This document shows, one piece after another, positions 25,252 to 32,671 of a stretch of DNA of 64,000 nucleotides. This DNA comes from Rhodococcus sp. Z13. Lineage in GTDB: Bacteria > Actinomycetota > Actinomycetes > Mycobacteriales > Mycobacteriaceae. The notes beneath the pieces are model-generated. The model did no database searches and had not been told where the DNA came from. It saw nothing but the letters and a program-made list of their open reading frames with translations. Each line of letters opens with the position of its first letter. Positions within the stretch are counted from its first letter, which is position 1. The stretch spans positions 3,776,668-3,840,667 of the forward strand of contig NZ_CP107551.1 in NCBI RefSeq assembly GCF_025837095.1, read 5' to 3'. A program made the translations under genes and the position numbers.

Positions 25252-26085
25252 TTACTTGACGCAGTGGCCGGCGTCGACGGGCAGGGTGACACCGGTGATG
25301 TAGCGGGATTCGTCGGAGGCGAGGAACAGACTCGCGTTCGCGATGTCCTCGGGTTCGATCAGCGGCACGGGGAGCAGGTGCATCGACTGCAGGGCAGTTT
25401 CGAACTGCTCCCGTGTGGGATTCTCGACACCGGGGCAGAAGGTGCGCATCGTGGCCGGGTTCTCCACCATCGTGGTCCGGGTGTTGGCGGGGTGGATCGT
25501 GTTGACCCGCACCCGATGTGGGGCGAGTTCGTTGGCGAGCGACTTCATCAACCCCACGACGCCGTGCTTGGCCGCGGTGTAGTGGCCGACGTTCACCAGC
25601 CCACGCAGACCGGCGATCGAGCTGACGAGCACGATCGATCCCCCACGCCCACCGGCGACGATGTACGGGATCGCGGCCTTGCAGGTGCGCCAGACCCCGG
25701 TGAGGTTGACGTCGAGCACGGCCCGCCAACGTTCGGGGTCCATCTCCGTCACCCGGCCCGACGAACTGATCCCCGCCGTCGCGCAGACGACGTCGAGCCG
25801 GCCGAGCGCCGCGACCCCCTGTGCCACCGCGTCGTCGAGCGACGGCTGATCGCGCACGTCCACCTCGTAGGCGCAGATCCTCCGGCCGAGCGATTCGACG
25901 AGTCGCACGGTCTCGGCGAGATCGGCCGGTGACGCGCCGGGTGTGGTCGCGTGGTCCACCGGGGCGCACACGTCGACGGCGACGATGTCGGCGCCCTCCT
26001 GCGCGAACCGCACCGCCTGGGCGCGGCCCATCCCCCGTGCCGCGCCGGTGATCAGCGCGACCCTGCCGTCCAGACGTCCGCTCAT
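25252..26085 (-). CDS. Short-chain dehydrogenase, mycofactocin-coupled type
   Basis: A 277-aa SDR. It has the Rossmann motif TGAARGMGRAQ (about 14-24), an active-site serine in IVLVSSIAG, YTAAK (about 174-178) with Tyr and Lys, and a C-terminal YITGVTLPVDAG. An extended loop after the second beta strand (VCAPVDHATTPGAS) and the overall sequence fit the mycofactocin-associated SDR group that keeps its NAD bound. The ATG at 26085 overlaps the stop of the upstream SDR by one base, so the two genes are co-translated. A role as hydroxysteroid dehydrogenase (17-beta- or 3-hydroxyl) is inferred from location only. Confidence 0.84.
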   Translation of the reverse strand: MSGRLDGRVALITGAARGMGRAQAVRFAQEGADIVAVDVCAPVDHATTPGASPADLAETVRLVESLGRRICAYEVDVRDQPSLDDAVAQGVAALGRLDVVCATAGISSSGRVTEMDPERWRAVLDVNLTGVWRTCKAAIPYIVAGGRGGSIVLVSSIAGLRGLVNVGHYTAAKHGVVGLMKSLANELAPHRVRVNTIHPANTRTTMVENPATMRTFCPGVENPTREQFETALQSMHLLPVPLIEPEDIANASLFLASDESRYITGVTLPVDAGHCVK

Positions 26086-26894
26086 CACGCCACCTTCTGG
26101 GTCAGGCCGCCGTCGACGACCATCTGCAGGCCGGTGACGTAACGGGATTCGTCGGAGGCGAGGAACAGCACCGCATTGCCCACGTCGACCGGTTCGACCC
26201 ACGGCACGCGCAGGAGCGTCTTCGTCGACAGCACCTCCGCGGCGTCCTCGGCGGTGGGCGCCTCGAGATCGGGACACAGCCGCGCGAAGGTCGTCGGGTT
26301 GAGGGTCATCGGCGTCGCTGCCGCACCCGGATGGACGGTGTTGACGCGGATCCTACGCGGCCCGAGTTCGTTCGCCAGGGTCCTGGCCAGGCCGGTGACA
26401 GCGTGCTTCGCCGCCGAGTAGTGCGACGCTCCCGGTACGGCCTTGATCGCGGCGGTGGAACTGACGAGGATCACCGAGCCACCGGAGGGGCCGAGTTCGG
26501 CGACACCGGCTCTGACGGTGTGCCACGTTCCGGTGAGATTGACGTCGATCGACCGGTTCCAGATCTCGTCGTCGATCTCCCAGGACGGACCCGGATTGTC
26601 GCTGATGCCGGCGTTCGCGACGACGACGTCGAGCGGCCCGAGTTCGGACACGCCGGCCCGTACCGCCGCGACCACGGCGTCGAGGTCGCGGATGTCCGCC
26701 GTTCCGGTGGTGATCCGGCGGCCCGTCGCACGCACGAGGCGGGCGGTCTCGTCCAGTCCGGCCTCGGTGCGACCGCCCGGCAGGTCCAGCGCGACGATGT
26801 CGGCGCCTTCCTCCGCCAGCCGCGTCGCGCACGCGCGCCCGAGCCCACCGGCGGCACCCGTGATCAGCGCGACCTTTCCCGTCATCCGTGTCAT
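26085..26894 (-). CDS. Short-chain dehydrogenase, first gene of the SDR pair
   Basis: A 269-aa SDR paralogous to the downstream one: TGAAGGLGRAC (about 11-21), NAGISD, VILVSSTAA, YSAAK and YVTGLQMVVDGG. Both share the R-V-N-T-x-H-P and LFLASDESRYVTG blocks. ATG 26894 is preceded by GAAAGGAAC. Promoter: perfect palindrome TCCCG-N5-CGGGA at 26962-26976 and TAGCGT at 26925-26930. The pair probably oxidises steroid hydroxyl groups. The mycofactocin link is weaker here than for the next gene because the loop is shorter. Confidence 0.84.
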   Translation of the reverse strand: MTRMTGKVALITGAAGGLGRACATRLAEEGADIVALDLPGGRTEAGLDETARLVRATGRRITTGTADIRDLDAVVAAVRAGVSELGPLDVVVANAGISDNPGPSWEIDDEIWNRSIDVNLTGTWHTVRAGVAELGPSGGSVILVSSTAAIKAVPGASHYSAAKHAVTGLARTLANELGPRRIRVNTVHPGAAATPMTLNPTTFARLCPDLEAPTAEDAAEVLSTKTLLRVPWVEPVDVGNAVLFLASDESRYVTGLQMVVDGGLTQKVA

Positions 26895-26924
26895 GGAACG
26901 TTCCTTTCGCCGTGATGTGTCGCG

Positions 26925-26976
26925 ACGCTAACGACCGGCGATGCCCGCACGGGAGGACTTCTCCCGGGTGACGGGA
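26925..26976 (-). promoter_or_regulatory. Island palindrome and -10 of the SDR operon
   Basis: TCCCG-GGTGA-CGGGA at 26962-26976 (6-bp arms counting the flanking C and G) has its centre 39 bp from TAGCGT (26925-26930, minus strand). The KshA-type gene on the other side has no clear copy in the forward direction; only a half-site, CGGGA at 27013-27017, is seen. Confidence 0.68.
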
Positions 26977-27101
26977 GGTGTCCTCCCCGACTGCTCGTCA
27001 CGTTCCATCCAGCGGGAGACATGCTTCACGCGGTGAGTGGCCGACGCGTTCCATGAGGCGCATCACAAGTCTCTCCACCCACAGACGGCACGGAGGAATT
27101 C

Positions 27102-28274
27102 ATGTCCATCGACACCGCACGCTCCGCATCGGACGACGACGTCGAGGTCCGCGAGATCGAGGCCGCGGCCGCTCCCACCCGTTTCGCGCGTGGCTGGCAC
27201 TGCCTCGGTCTGCTCCGCGACTTCCAGGACGGCAAGCCGCACTCCATCGAGGCATTCGGCACCAAGCTGGTCGTGTTCGCGGACAGCACGGGAAAGCTCA
27301 ACGTCCTCGACGCGTACTGCCGGCACATGGGTGGCGACCTGAGCCGCGGCGAGGTCAAGGGCGATTCGATCGCGTGTCCGTTCCACGACTGGCGCTGGAA
27401 CGGCAAGGGCCGGTGCACCGACATCCCCTACGCCCGGCGCGTTCCACCGATCGCGAAGACCCGCGCCTGGACGACCCTCGAACGCAACGGCCAGCTGTAC
27501 GTCTGGAACGACCCGCAGGGCAACCCTCCTCCGGAGGACGTCACCATCCCGGAGATCGCCGGCTACGGCACCGACGAGTGGACGGACTGGAGCTGGAAGA
27601 GTCTGCGTATCAAGGGTTCGCACTGTCGTGAGATCGTCGACAACGTCGTGGACATGGCGCACTTCTTCTACATCCACTACTCGTTCCCGCGCTACTTCAA
27701 GAACGTCTTCGAGGGCCACACCGCCACGCAGTACATGCACTCGACCGGCCGCGAGGACGTCGTCAGCGGGACCAACTACGACGATCCCAACGCCGAGCTC
27801 CGTTCGGAAGCGACCTATTTCGGTCCGTCGTACATGATCGACTGGCTCGAATCGGATGCCAACGGCCAGACCATCGAGACGGTCCTCATCAACTGCCACT
27901 ATCCGGTGAGCAACAACGAGTTCGTGCTGCAGTACGGCGCGATCGTCAAGAAGCTCCCGGGAGTGTCGGACGAGGTCGCCGCGGGGATGGCCGCGCAGTT
28001 CGCCGAGGGTGTGCAGCTCGGTTTCGAGCAGGACGTCGAGATCTGGAAGCACAAGGCGCCCATCGACAATCCGCTGCTGTCCGAGGAGGACGGGCCGGTC
28101 TACCAGCTGCGTCGCTGGTACCAGCAGTTCTACGTCGACGTCGAGGACATCACCGAGGACATGACCAAGCGCTTCGAGTTCGAGATCGACACCACCCGGG
28201 CGGTCGCGAGCTGGCAGAAGGAGGTCGCGGAGAACCTCGCGAAGCAGGCCGAAGGCTCGGTCGCGACCCCCTGA
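27102..28274 (+). CDS. kshA: 3-ketosteroid 9-alpha-hydroxylase oxygenase subunit (KshA type)
   Basis: A 390-aa Rieske non-haem iron oxygenase. The [2Fe-2S] ligands are C73, H75, C92 and H95 (CRHMGGD and CPFHDWRW), and the mononuclear iron site is N181-D184-H187-H192 in DNVVDMAHFFYIH. That arrangement is the KshA signature; KshA adds the 9-alpha-hydroxyl that triggers ring B opening after delta-1-dehydrogenation. Rhodococci carry several KshA paralogues with different substrate preferences, and this one may suit C21 substrates. The KshB reductase is not encoded in the window. GGAGG precedes ATG 27102, and hsaA- and hsaC-like genes follow in the same direction. Confidence 0.92.
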   Translation: MSIDTARSASDDDVEVREIEAAAAPTRFARGWHCLGLLRDFQDGKPHSIEAFGTKLVVFADSTGKLNVLDAYCRHMGGDLSRGEVKGDSIACPFHDWRWNGKGRCTDIPYARRVPPIAKTRAWTTLERNGQLYVWNDPQGNPPPEDVTIPEIAGYGTDEWTDWSWKSLRIKGSHCREIVDNVVDMAHFFYIHYSFPRYFKNVFEGHTATQYMHSTGREDVVSGTNYDDPNAELRSEATYFGPSYMIDWLESDANGQTIETVLINCHYPVSNNEFVLQYGAIVKKLPGVSDEVAAGMAAQFAEGVQLGFEQDVEIWKHKAPIDNPLLSEEDGPVYQLRRWYQQFYVDVEDITEDMTKRFEFEIDTTRAVASWQKEVAENLAKQAEGSVATP

Positions 28275-28315
28275 CGTCCCTCGCCGCACCCCTCCCCACC
28301 AGAAGGAACACGATC

Positions 28316-29497
28316 ATGAGCTACGAAGTGCTGGCCGGCATCGAGGCGGCCGCCGACGACATCTTCCTCGAAGGCATCGAAGCCGAACGGATCGGCAAGG
28401 TCGCCGACGCGACCGTCAAGCGCATGAAGGAGTCCGGCTCGATCCGTATGTTGCAGCCCAAGGAGCACGGCGGTTTCGAGTCGCATCCGCGCGAGTTCGC
28501 GGAGACGGTCATGCGGATGGCGTCGCTCAACCCCTCGGCGGGCTGGGTCCACGGCATCGTCGGGGTGCATCCCTGGCAGCTCGCGTTCGCCGATCCCCGG
28601 GTCCAGCAGGAGGTCTGGGGCGAGAACCAGGACACGTGGCTCGCGTCACCGTACATGCCGGGCGGCATGTGTGTGCCGGTCGACGGCGGTTACAGGTTCT
28701 CCGGCAGGTGGTCGTTCTCCTCGGGCACCGACCACTGCGACTGGGCGTTCCTCGGCGCGATGGCATGCAATCCGGACGGCAGCGTGCAGATGCCGCCGCG
28801 CATGCTGCACGTGATCGTCCCGCGGTCCGACTACCGGATCATCGACGACTCGTGGGACGTCGTGGGCCTGCGCGGAACGGGGTCGAAGGACGTCGTGGTC
28901 GAGGACGCCTTCGTGCCGGACTACCGCGTCATGGACTGTGACGAGGTCATCGACGGCACCGCCGTCCGCAAGTACGGCCGCACCGAATCGCTGTACCTGA
29001 TGCCGTGGTCGAACATGTTCCCGCTCGGCATCACCTCGGCCACCATCGGTATCTGCGAGGGCCTGTTGCACCACGCCAACGAGTACCAGCGCGAGCGCAT
29101 CAATCCGCAGGGCACGGCCGTCAAGGACGATCCCTACACCCTGTTCGCGATCGGTGAGGCCACGGCGAAACTGCGGTCGGCGAGGGATTCGTTGCTCGCC
29201 AACGTCGATCGCATGTGGGACATCGTCGATTCCGGGAGGACGCCGACCTTCGAGCAGCGTGCTCTCGGCCGCGAGACCCAGGTGAACGCCGCCTGGCAGG
29301 CCGTCACGGCAATCGACCAGGTCTACGCCCGGTGCGGCGGTAACGCACTGCGGATGGACAAGCCGATGCAGCGCTTCTGGCGCGACGCGCACGCCGGTCT
29401 GCACCACGCGATCCACGTCCCGGGCACGGTCTACCACGCGGCGACGCTGAGCGGACTCGGTGTGGATCCGCAGGGCCCGCTGCGGGCGATGATCTGA
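28316..29497 (+). CDS. hsaA: HsaA-like flavin-dependent monooxygenase, oxygenase component
   Basis: A 393-aa protein of the acyl-CoA-dehydrogenase-like group D monooxygenases. Blocks such as GWVHGIVGVHPWQLAF, QEVWGENQDTWLASPY, GRWSFSSGTDHCDWAFLGA, VVGLRGTGSKDVVVEDAFVP and QRFWRDAHAGLHHA follow HsaA, which hydroxylates 3-HSA to the catechol 3,4-DHSA using reduced flavin from HsaB. It is a second, divergent copy: the N-terminus is shorter and the substrate-lining segments differ. It lies 41 bases after kshA, and the dioxygenase gene follows after 38 bases. AAGGAACACG precedes the ATG. Confidence 0.88.
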   Translation: MSYEVLAGIEAAADDIFLEGIEAERIGKVADATVKRMKESGSIRMLQPKEHGGFESHPREFAETVMRMASLNPSAGWVHGIVGVHPWQLAFADPRVQQEVWGENQDTWLASPYMPGGMCVPVDGGYRFSGRWSFSSGTDHCDWAFLGAMACNPDGSVQMPPRMLHVIVPRSDYRIIDDSWDVVGLRGTGSKDVVVEDAFVPDYRVMDCDEVIDGTAVRKYGRTESLYLMPWSNMFPLGITSATIGICEGLLHHANEYQRERINPQGTAVKDDPYTLFAIGEATAKLRSARDSLLANVDRMWDIVDSGRTPTFEQRALGRETQVNAAWQAVTAIDQVYARCGGNALRMDKPMQRFWRDAHAGLHHAIHVPGTVYHAATLSGLGVDPQGPLRAMI

Positions 29498-29535
29498 CCT
29501 TCCATCACATCCGAATCGACAACGGAGACAACAGT

Positions 29536-30468
29536 ATGAGCAAGTCCGACGTCGGTGGCTTCGGCACCGACATCCGCGGTCTGGGATACGTGAGGATCCA
29601 GACGAACGATATGGAGCGCTGGCGGAGGTTCGCCTTCGAGGTCCTCGGTTTCGCCCAGGGGTCCGGCCCGGAGGAGAATGCGCTGTACCTGCGGATGGAC
29701 GAGCGCAGCGCGCGCATCGTGGTGGTGCCGGGCGAGGACGACCGGGTCGTCACGATCGGCTGGGAGGTCCGCGACCGCGCAGCCCTGGCCCGCGTCCGGG
29801 CGGCCGTCGAGGCGGCCGGGGTGGCGGTCAAGCCGCTGTCGGTCGAGGAGGCGGACCTGCGCCGGGTGGAGGAGGTCATCACCTTCCAGGATCCGAGCGG
29901 CGCGACCCTCGAGGTCTTCCACGGTCCGGTGCTCGACCACAGTCCGGTGGTGACCCCGTTCGGCGCGAAGTTCGTGACGGGCGCGCAGGGACTCGGCCAC
30001 GTCGTCCTGCCCGTCACCGACATCGATGGCACCTTCGACTTCTACACCGAGGTCCTCGGCTTCCTGCCGCGGGGAGCCTTCCGGTTGCCGGCACCGCCGG
30101 AGTTCGGGCCGGTCCGCCTGCGCTTCCTGGGGGTCAACCAGCGTCACCACAGCCTCGCGTTGATTCCGGCCCCGCACGGTGGCGCTCCGGGCCTGATCCA
30201 CCTCATGGTCGAGGTCGACACCCTCGACGCGGTCGGCCAGGCCCTCGACCGGGTCGTCGAGGACGGTTTCTCGGTGTCGTCGACGCTGGGTCGCCACACG
30301 AACGACAAGATGGTGTCGTTCTACGTCCGGGCCCCCGGTGGCTGGGACATCGAATTCGGTACCGACGGGTTGCTCGTGGACGAGACGTTCTACACGTCCG
30401 AGGAGATCACCGCCGACAGTTACTGGGGTCACGACTGGTCCGGGAGCGAGCCTCTCGCCGCCATGTGA
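29536..30468 (+). CDS. hsaC: HsaC-like extradiol ring-cleavage dioxygenase
   Basis: A 310-aa type I extradiol dioxygenase with two vicinal-oxygen-chelate domains. Iron ligands are H155 (GLGHVVLPV), H222 (IHLMVEV) and E273 (DIEFGTDG); catalytic residues expected in this family are present as H204/H205 and Y263. HsaC cleaves the steroid catechol 3,4-DHSA at the meta position. It is the third gene of the kshA-hsaA-hsaC unit and has GGAGA before its ATG. The hydrolase for the next step (HsaD) is missing from the window, so this set must join the main steroid pathway from that point. Confidence 0.9.
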   Translation: MSKSDVGGFGTDIRGLGYVRIQTNDMERWRRFAFEVLGFAQGSGPEENALYLRMDERSARIVVVPGEDDRVVTIGWEVRDRAALARVRAAVEAAGVAVKPLSVEEADLRRVEEVITFQDPSGATLEVFHGPVLDHSPVVTPFGAKFVTGAQGLGHVVLPVTDIDGTFDFYTEVLGFLPRGAFRLPAPPEFGPVRLRFLGVNQRHHSLALIPAPHGGAPGLIHLMVEVDTLDAVGQALDRVVEDGFSVSSTLGRHTNDKMVSFYVRAPGGWDIEFGTDGLLVDETFYTSEEITADSYWGHDWSGSEPLAAM

Positions 30469-30512
30469 CGTCCTGCCCGGTCCGCCGGACAACTGCAGAA
30501 TCGCTCCCCGAT

Positions 30513-30552
30513 GAGGGGGAACCCCATCCACGAGGACAGCGGGTTCCCCCTC
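30513..30552 (+). terminator. Terminator of the kshA-hsaA-hsaC operon
   Basis: GAGGGGGAACCC (30513-30524) pairs exactly with GGGTTCCCCCTC (30541-30552) across a 16-base loop, 44 bases after the hsaC stop. Confidence 0.78.
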
Positions 30553-30606
30553 TTCGGCGTGCAATCTCGGTGATCCACTTCACAAATCCGCGCGCGTATG
30601 TCACTA

Positions 30607-30637
30607 TTTCTAATAGAAAGACCCATGTCAGTTGGGT
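30607..30637 (+). promoter_or_regulatory. Symmetric elements upstream of the IclR-type gene
   Basis: TTTCTA-A-TAGAAA (30607-30619) and ACCCA-N7-TGGGT (30621-30637) lie next to each other in the only low-GC stretch of the region, 38-68 bp upstream of the regulator's start. They may be its own operator or that of another regulator. They do not match the island palindrome. Confidence 0.45.
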
Positions 30638-30674
30638 TTCCTGGCGTTCTCGCCCCTGATCGAGGGAGACATCG

Positions 30675-31463
30675 GTGACCGCACCCGCGACTGCAGACTC
30701 CACACCCACCGCGATTCTCGAACGGATCTCGCTCGTCCTCGATGCCTTCGACGGCCCGGGACGGCTCACACTCGCCCAGGTCGTCAGGCGGACCGGGCTG
30801 CCCCGCTCGTCCGCCCATCGGATGCTCGAACGACTGGTGGAGATGCGGTGGCTGCGCCGCGAGGGCCGCGACTACGAACTCGGCACCCGGTTGATGGAGC
30901 TCGGCTCGATCGCCGTCCACCAGAACCGCCTGCACAGCGCTGCCGCGCCGATCCTGCACGAGCTGCACCGCACCACCGGTTACGTCGTGCACCTCGGTGT
31001 CCTCGACGGATCCGACGTGCTCTATCTCGACAAGGTCGGTGGCAGGCTCGCCACCGAGCTACCCACGCGTGTCGGCAGCCGCTATCCCGCGCACAACTCC
31101 GCGATCGGCAAGGCCCTGCTCGCCTACACCCCGCACAGCACCCACGACCTCACCCGTCTCACCCCCGAACTGCGCAAGGTCCGTGAGACGGGTGTGGCGT
31201 ACGAGATGAGCCGGGTCTCCGGCGGGGTCGGCATCATCGCCGCCCCCATCGGTCCCGTCGGTGACGTCGTCGCCGCCCTGTCCATCTGCGGGCCGACCAG
31301 CCACCTCAAATTCGACCACCGCCACGCGGCCCCGGTTCGCATGGCTGCGAACGCCGTCCACCGATCCCTCACCGGACGCCCCCGCACCGCGCCGGTCGCG
31401 CCGAGGCCGCGGCACCAGGGGTCGCCCGCAGCGACGGCGCAGCCCAGCCTGCAGTACGCCTGA
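30675..31463 (+). CDS. IclR-family transcriptional regulator
   Basis: A 262-aa regulator. An N-terminal winged helix (about 12-75: LTLAQVVRRTGLPRSSAHRMLERLVEMRWLRR) is followed by an IclR ligand-binding domain (HLGVLDGSDVLYLDKVGG, YPAHNSAIGKALLAY, GVAYEMSRVSGGVGIIAAPI). The tail is Pro/Arg-rich and unusually long. IclR proteins often activate catabolic genes from about -50, the position of the palindrome found at several promoters of the island, so this is the best in-window candidate for binding it. GTG 30675 has GAGGGAG upstream. Nothing shows the ligand, which may be a steroid. Confidence 0.88.
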   Translation: MTAPATADSTPTAILERISLVLDAFDGPGRLTLAQVVRRTGLPRSSAHRMLERLVEMRWLRREGRDYELGTRLMELGSIAVHQNRLHSAAAPILHELHRTTGYVVHLGVLDGSDVLYLDKVGGRLATELPTRVGSRYPAHNSAIGKALLAYTPHSTHDLTRLTPELRKVRETGVAYEMSRVSGGVGIIAAPIGPVGDVVAALSICGPTSHLKFDHRHAAPVRMAANAVHRSLTGRPRTAPVAPRPRHQGSPAATAQPSLQYA

Positions 31464-31473
31464 GCGTCTTCCC

Positions 31474-31507
31474 GCTCCTCCCGGACGGTTTCCCGGCCGG
31501 GCGGAGC
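31474..31507. terminator. Hairpin between convergent regulator genes
   Basis: GCTCCTCCCGG (31474-31484) and CCGGGCGGAGC (31497-31507) pair with a single mismatch. It lies between the ends of the IclR-type and PadR-type genes. Confidence 0.6.
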
Positions 31508-31514
31508 GGATGGC

Positions 31515-32234
31515 TCAGCCGCGTTCGTGCCGTTCGAGACCGCGCTGTTCGAGGCCCTGAACGAAGTCCTCCACATCGCGCCAGGAGCCGGCGACCTCCG
31601 GCACGGGATTGCCCAGCTCGTCACGAACCCGGACGGACGCGAACGTCTCGGCGGCCTCGTCGATGTCGGCCAGCACCTGCTTCGCCAGGTCGATCTCGGC
31701 CTGGAAGTACCGTTCGGCCCAGACCAGGCTCATCCGAGAGAACGCCCATGCCGGTTCGCGGTTGGCGTGATCGCCGTGCAGCTTCGCCCGCTCCCGCATC
31801 GCCTCCATGTTCTCGATGTGCGACCGGACGAGCTTCTTCAGCTCCTCGGGTTCGTTGAGGTGCCCCATCCACAGCCGCAGCATCAGCCCGTGCTTGAGGA
31901 CCGGCTGTTCGACGGGCGCATCACGCGACCAGTTCCGCACGGCGCGGGTGCCGCGTTCGGTGATGCGGTAGACCCGGCGCCCACGCTCCCCCGGCTCGGA
32001 CACCATCTCCGACTCGGCCAGCCCCGCCGTCTCGAGCTTCTTCAGTTCGGCGTAGATCTGGCTGACGGACGGACTCCAGTAGAAGAATCCGATGCTCCAG
32101 TCCGCCCACTTCTTCAGGTCGTAACCGGTGAGTCCCTCACCGAGGGTGAGCATGCCCAGGACAGCCCAACTCGTGGCGGGCAACGATGGGTAACCGTCGT
32201 CGGAAGCGTCGGCGGCAGGCTCGATCTCGGGCAT
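31515..32234 (-). CDS. PadR-family transcriptional regulator
   Basis: A 239-aa PadR-type regulator. The N-terminal winged helix (ATSWAVLGMLTLGEGLTGYDLKKWADW, VSQIYAELKKLETAGLAESEMV, RRVYRITERGTRAVRNW) is followed by a C-terminal helical domain with HLNEPEELKKLVRSHIENMEAMRERAKLH. This class responds to aromatic or lipophilic ligands. A TAGGCT hexamer (revcomp of 32241-32246) lies only a few bases before the ATG at 32234, so the transcript may be leaderless. It ends opposite the IclR-type gene and is divergent from the small Cys protein that carries the island promoter. Confidence 0.88.
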   Translation of the reverse strand: MPEIEPAADASDDGYPSLPATSWAVLGMLTLGEGLTGYDLKKWADWSIGFFYWSPSVSQIYAELKKLETAGLAESEMVSEPGERGRRVYRITERGTRAVRNWSRDAPVEQPVLKHGLMLRLWMGHLNEPEELKKLVRSHIENMEAMRERAKLHGDHANREPAWAFSRMSLVWAERYFQAEIDLAKQVLADIDEAAETFASVRVRDELGNPVPEVAGSWRDVEDFVQGLEQRGLERHERG

Positions 32235-32306
32235 GATCGAAGCCTAACAGCCCAGGTAGAGACGGGTGCAGCACGCGGTCGTCCGCCCACTGAGCGGAAT
32301 GTGGTC

Positions 32307-32356
32307 TCCCGTTCGGTGGGAGACCGGGCGACTCCGCCGACCGCCGTGACTACCGT
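32307..32356 (+). promoter_or_regulatory. Island palindrome and -10 of the small Cys-protein gene
   Basis: TCCCG-TTCGG-TGGGA at 32307-32321, with arms extending to GGTCTCCC/GGGAGACC (32303-32325). Its centre (32314) is 37 bp upstream of TACCGT (32351-32356), the same hexamer used at the KstD-type promoter. Confidence 0.65.
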
Positions 32357-32386
32357 CGCTGTCACAGCCCTCAGGAGGTCCTGATC

Positions 32387-32641
32387 ATGGAGAGCGTCCG
32401 CTGCACCCACTGCAGCAATCGTGTCCTCGTCGAGAAGTACAGCGAGGCACACACCAGCATCCAGTGGCTCGACGACGCCGACAGCGTCTGCCCCGAGTTC
32501 GCGCGGACCCGTACCGCCCAGGAGGGTCGCGCCTGGATCCCCACCTGCGGACGACTGCAGCAGACGATCGACGATCTGGTCGTCTCGGGCCGCATCGGCC
32601 TGTCCCCACGCAGCTATCCGGTGCCCGGCCGACTCGAGTGA
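32387..32641 (+). CDS. Small cysteine-containing protein under the island promoter
   Basis: An 84-aa protein with CTHCS near its start (C6, C9), C35 and C54, no signal peptide and no membrane span. The first pair looks like half a zinc ribbon or an electron-carrier site, but the spacing fits no ferredoxin family I know. It starts at ATG 32387 (AGGAGG upstream). Because its promoter carries the island palindrome, it should be expressed with the steroid enzymes; it may be a maturation or partner factor for an oxygenase. It stands alone between the PadR gene and iniC. Confidence 0.65.
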   Translation: MESVRCTHCSNRVLVEKYSEAHTSIQWLDDADSVCPEFARTRTAQEGRAWIPTCGRLQQTIDDLVVSGRIGLSPRSYPVPGRLE

Positions 32642-32671
32642 CCGCGACGCACCGCCGGTCCCCTCCGGCGG

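Noticed and set aside
27003-27017. Copy of the island palindrome upstream of kshA
   Set aside because: Only one arm matches (CGGGA) and no TAnnnT hexamer lies at 37-39 bp.
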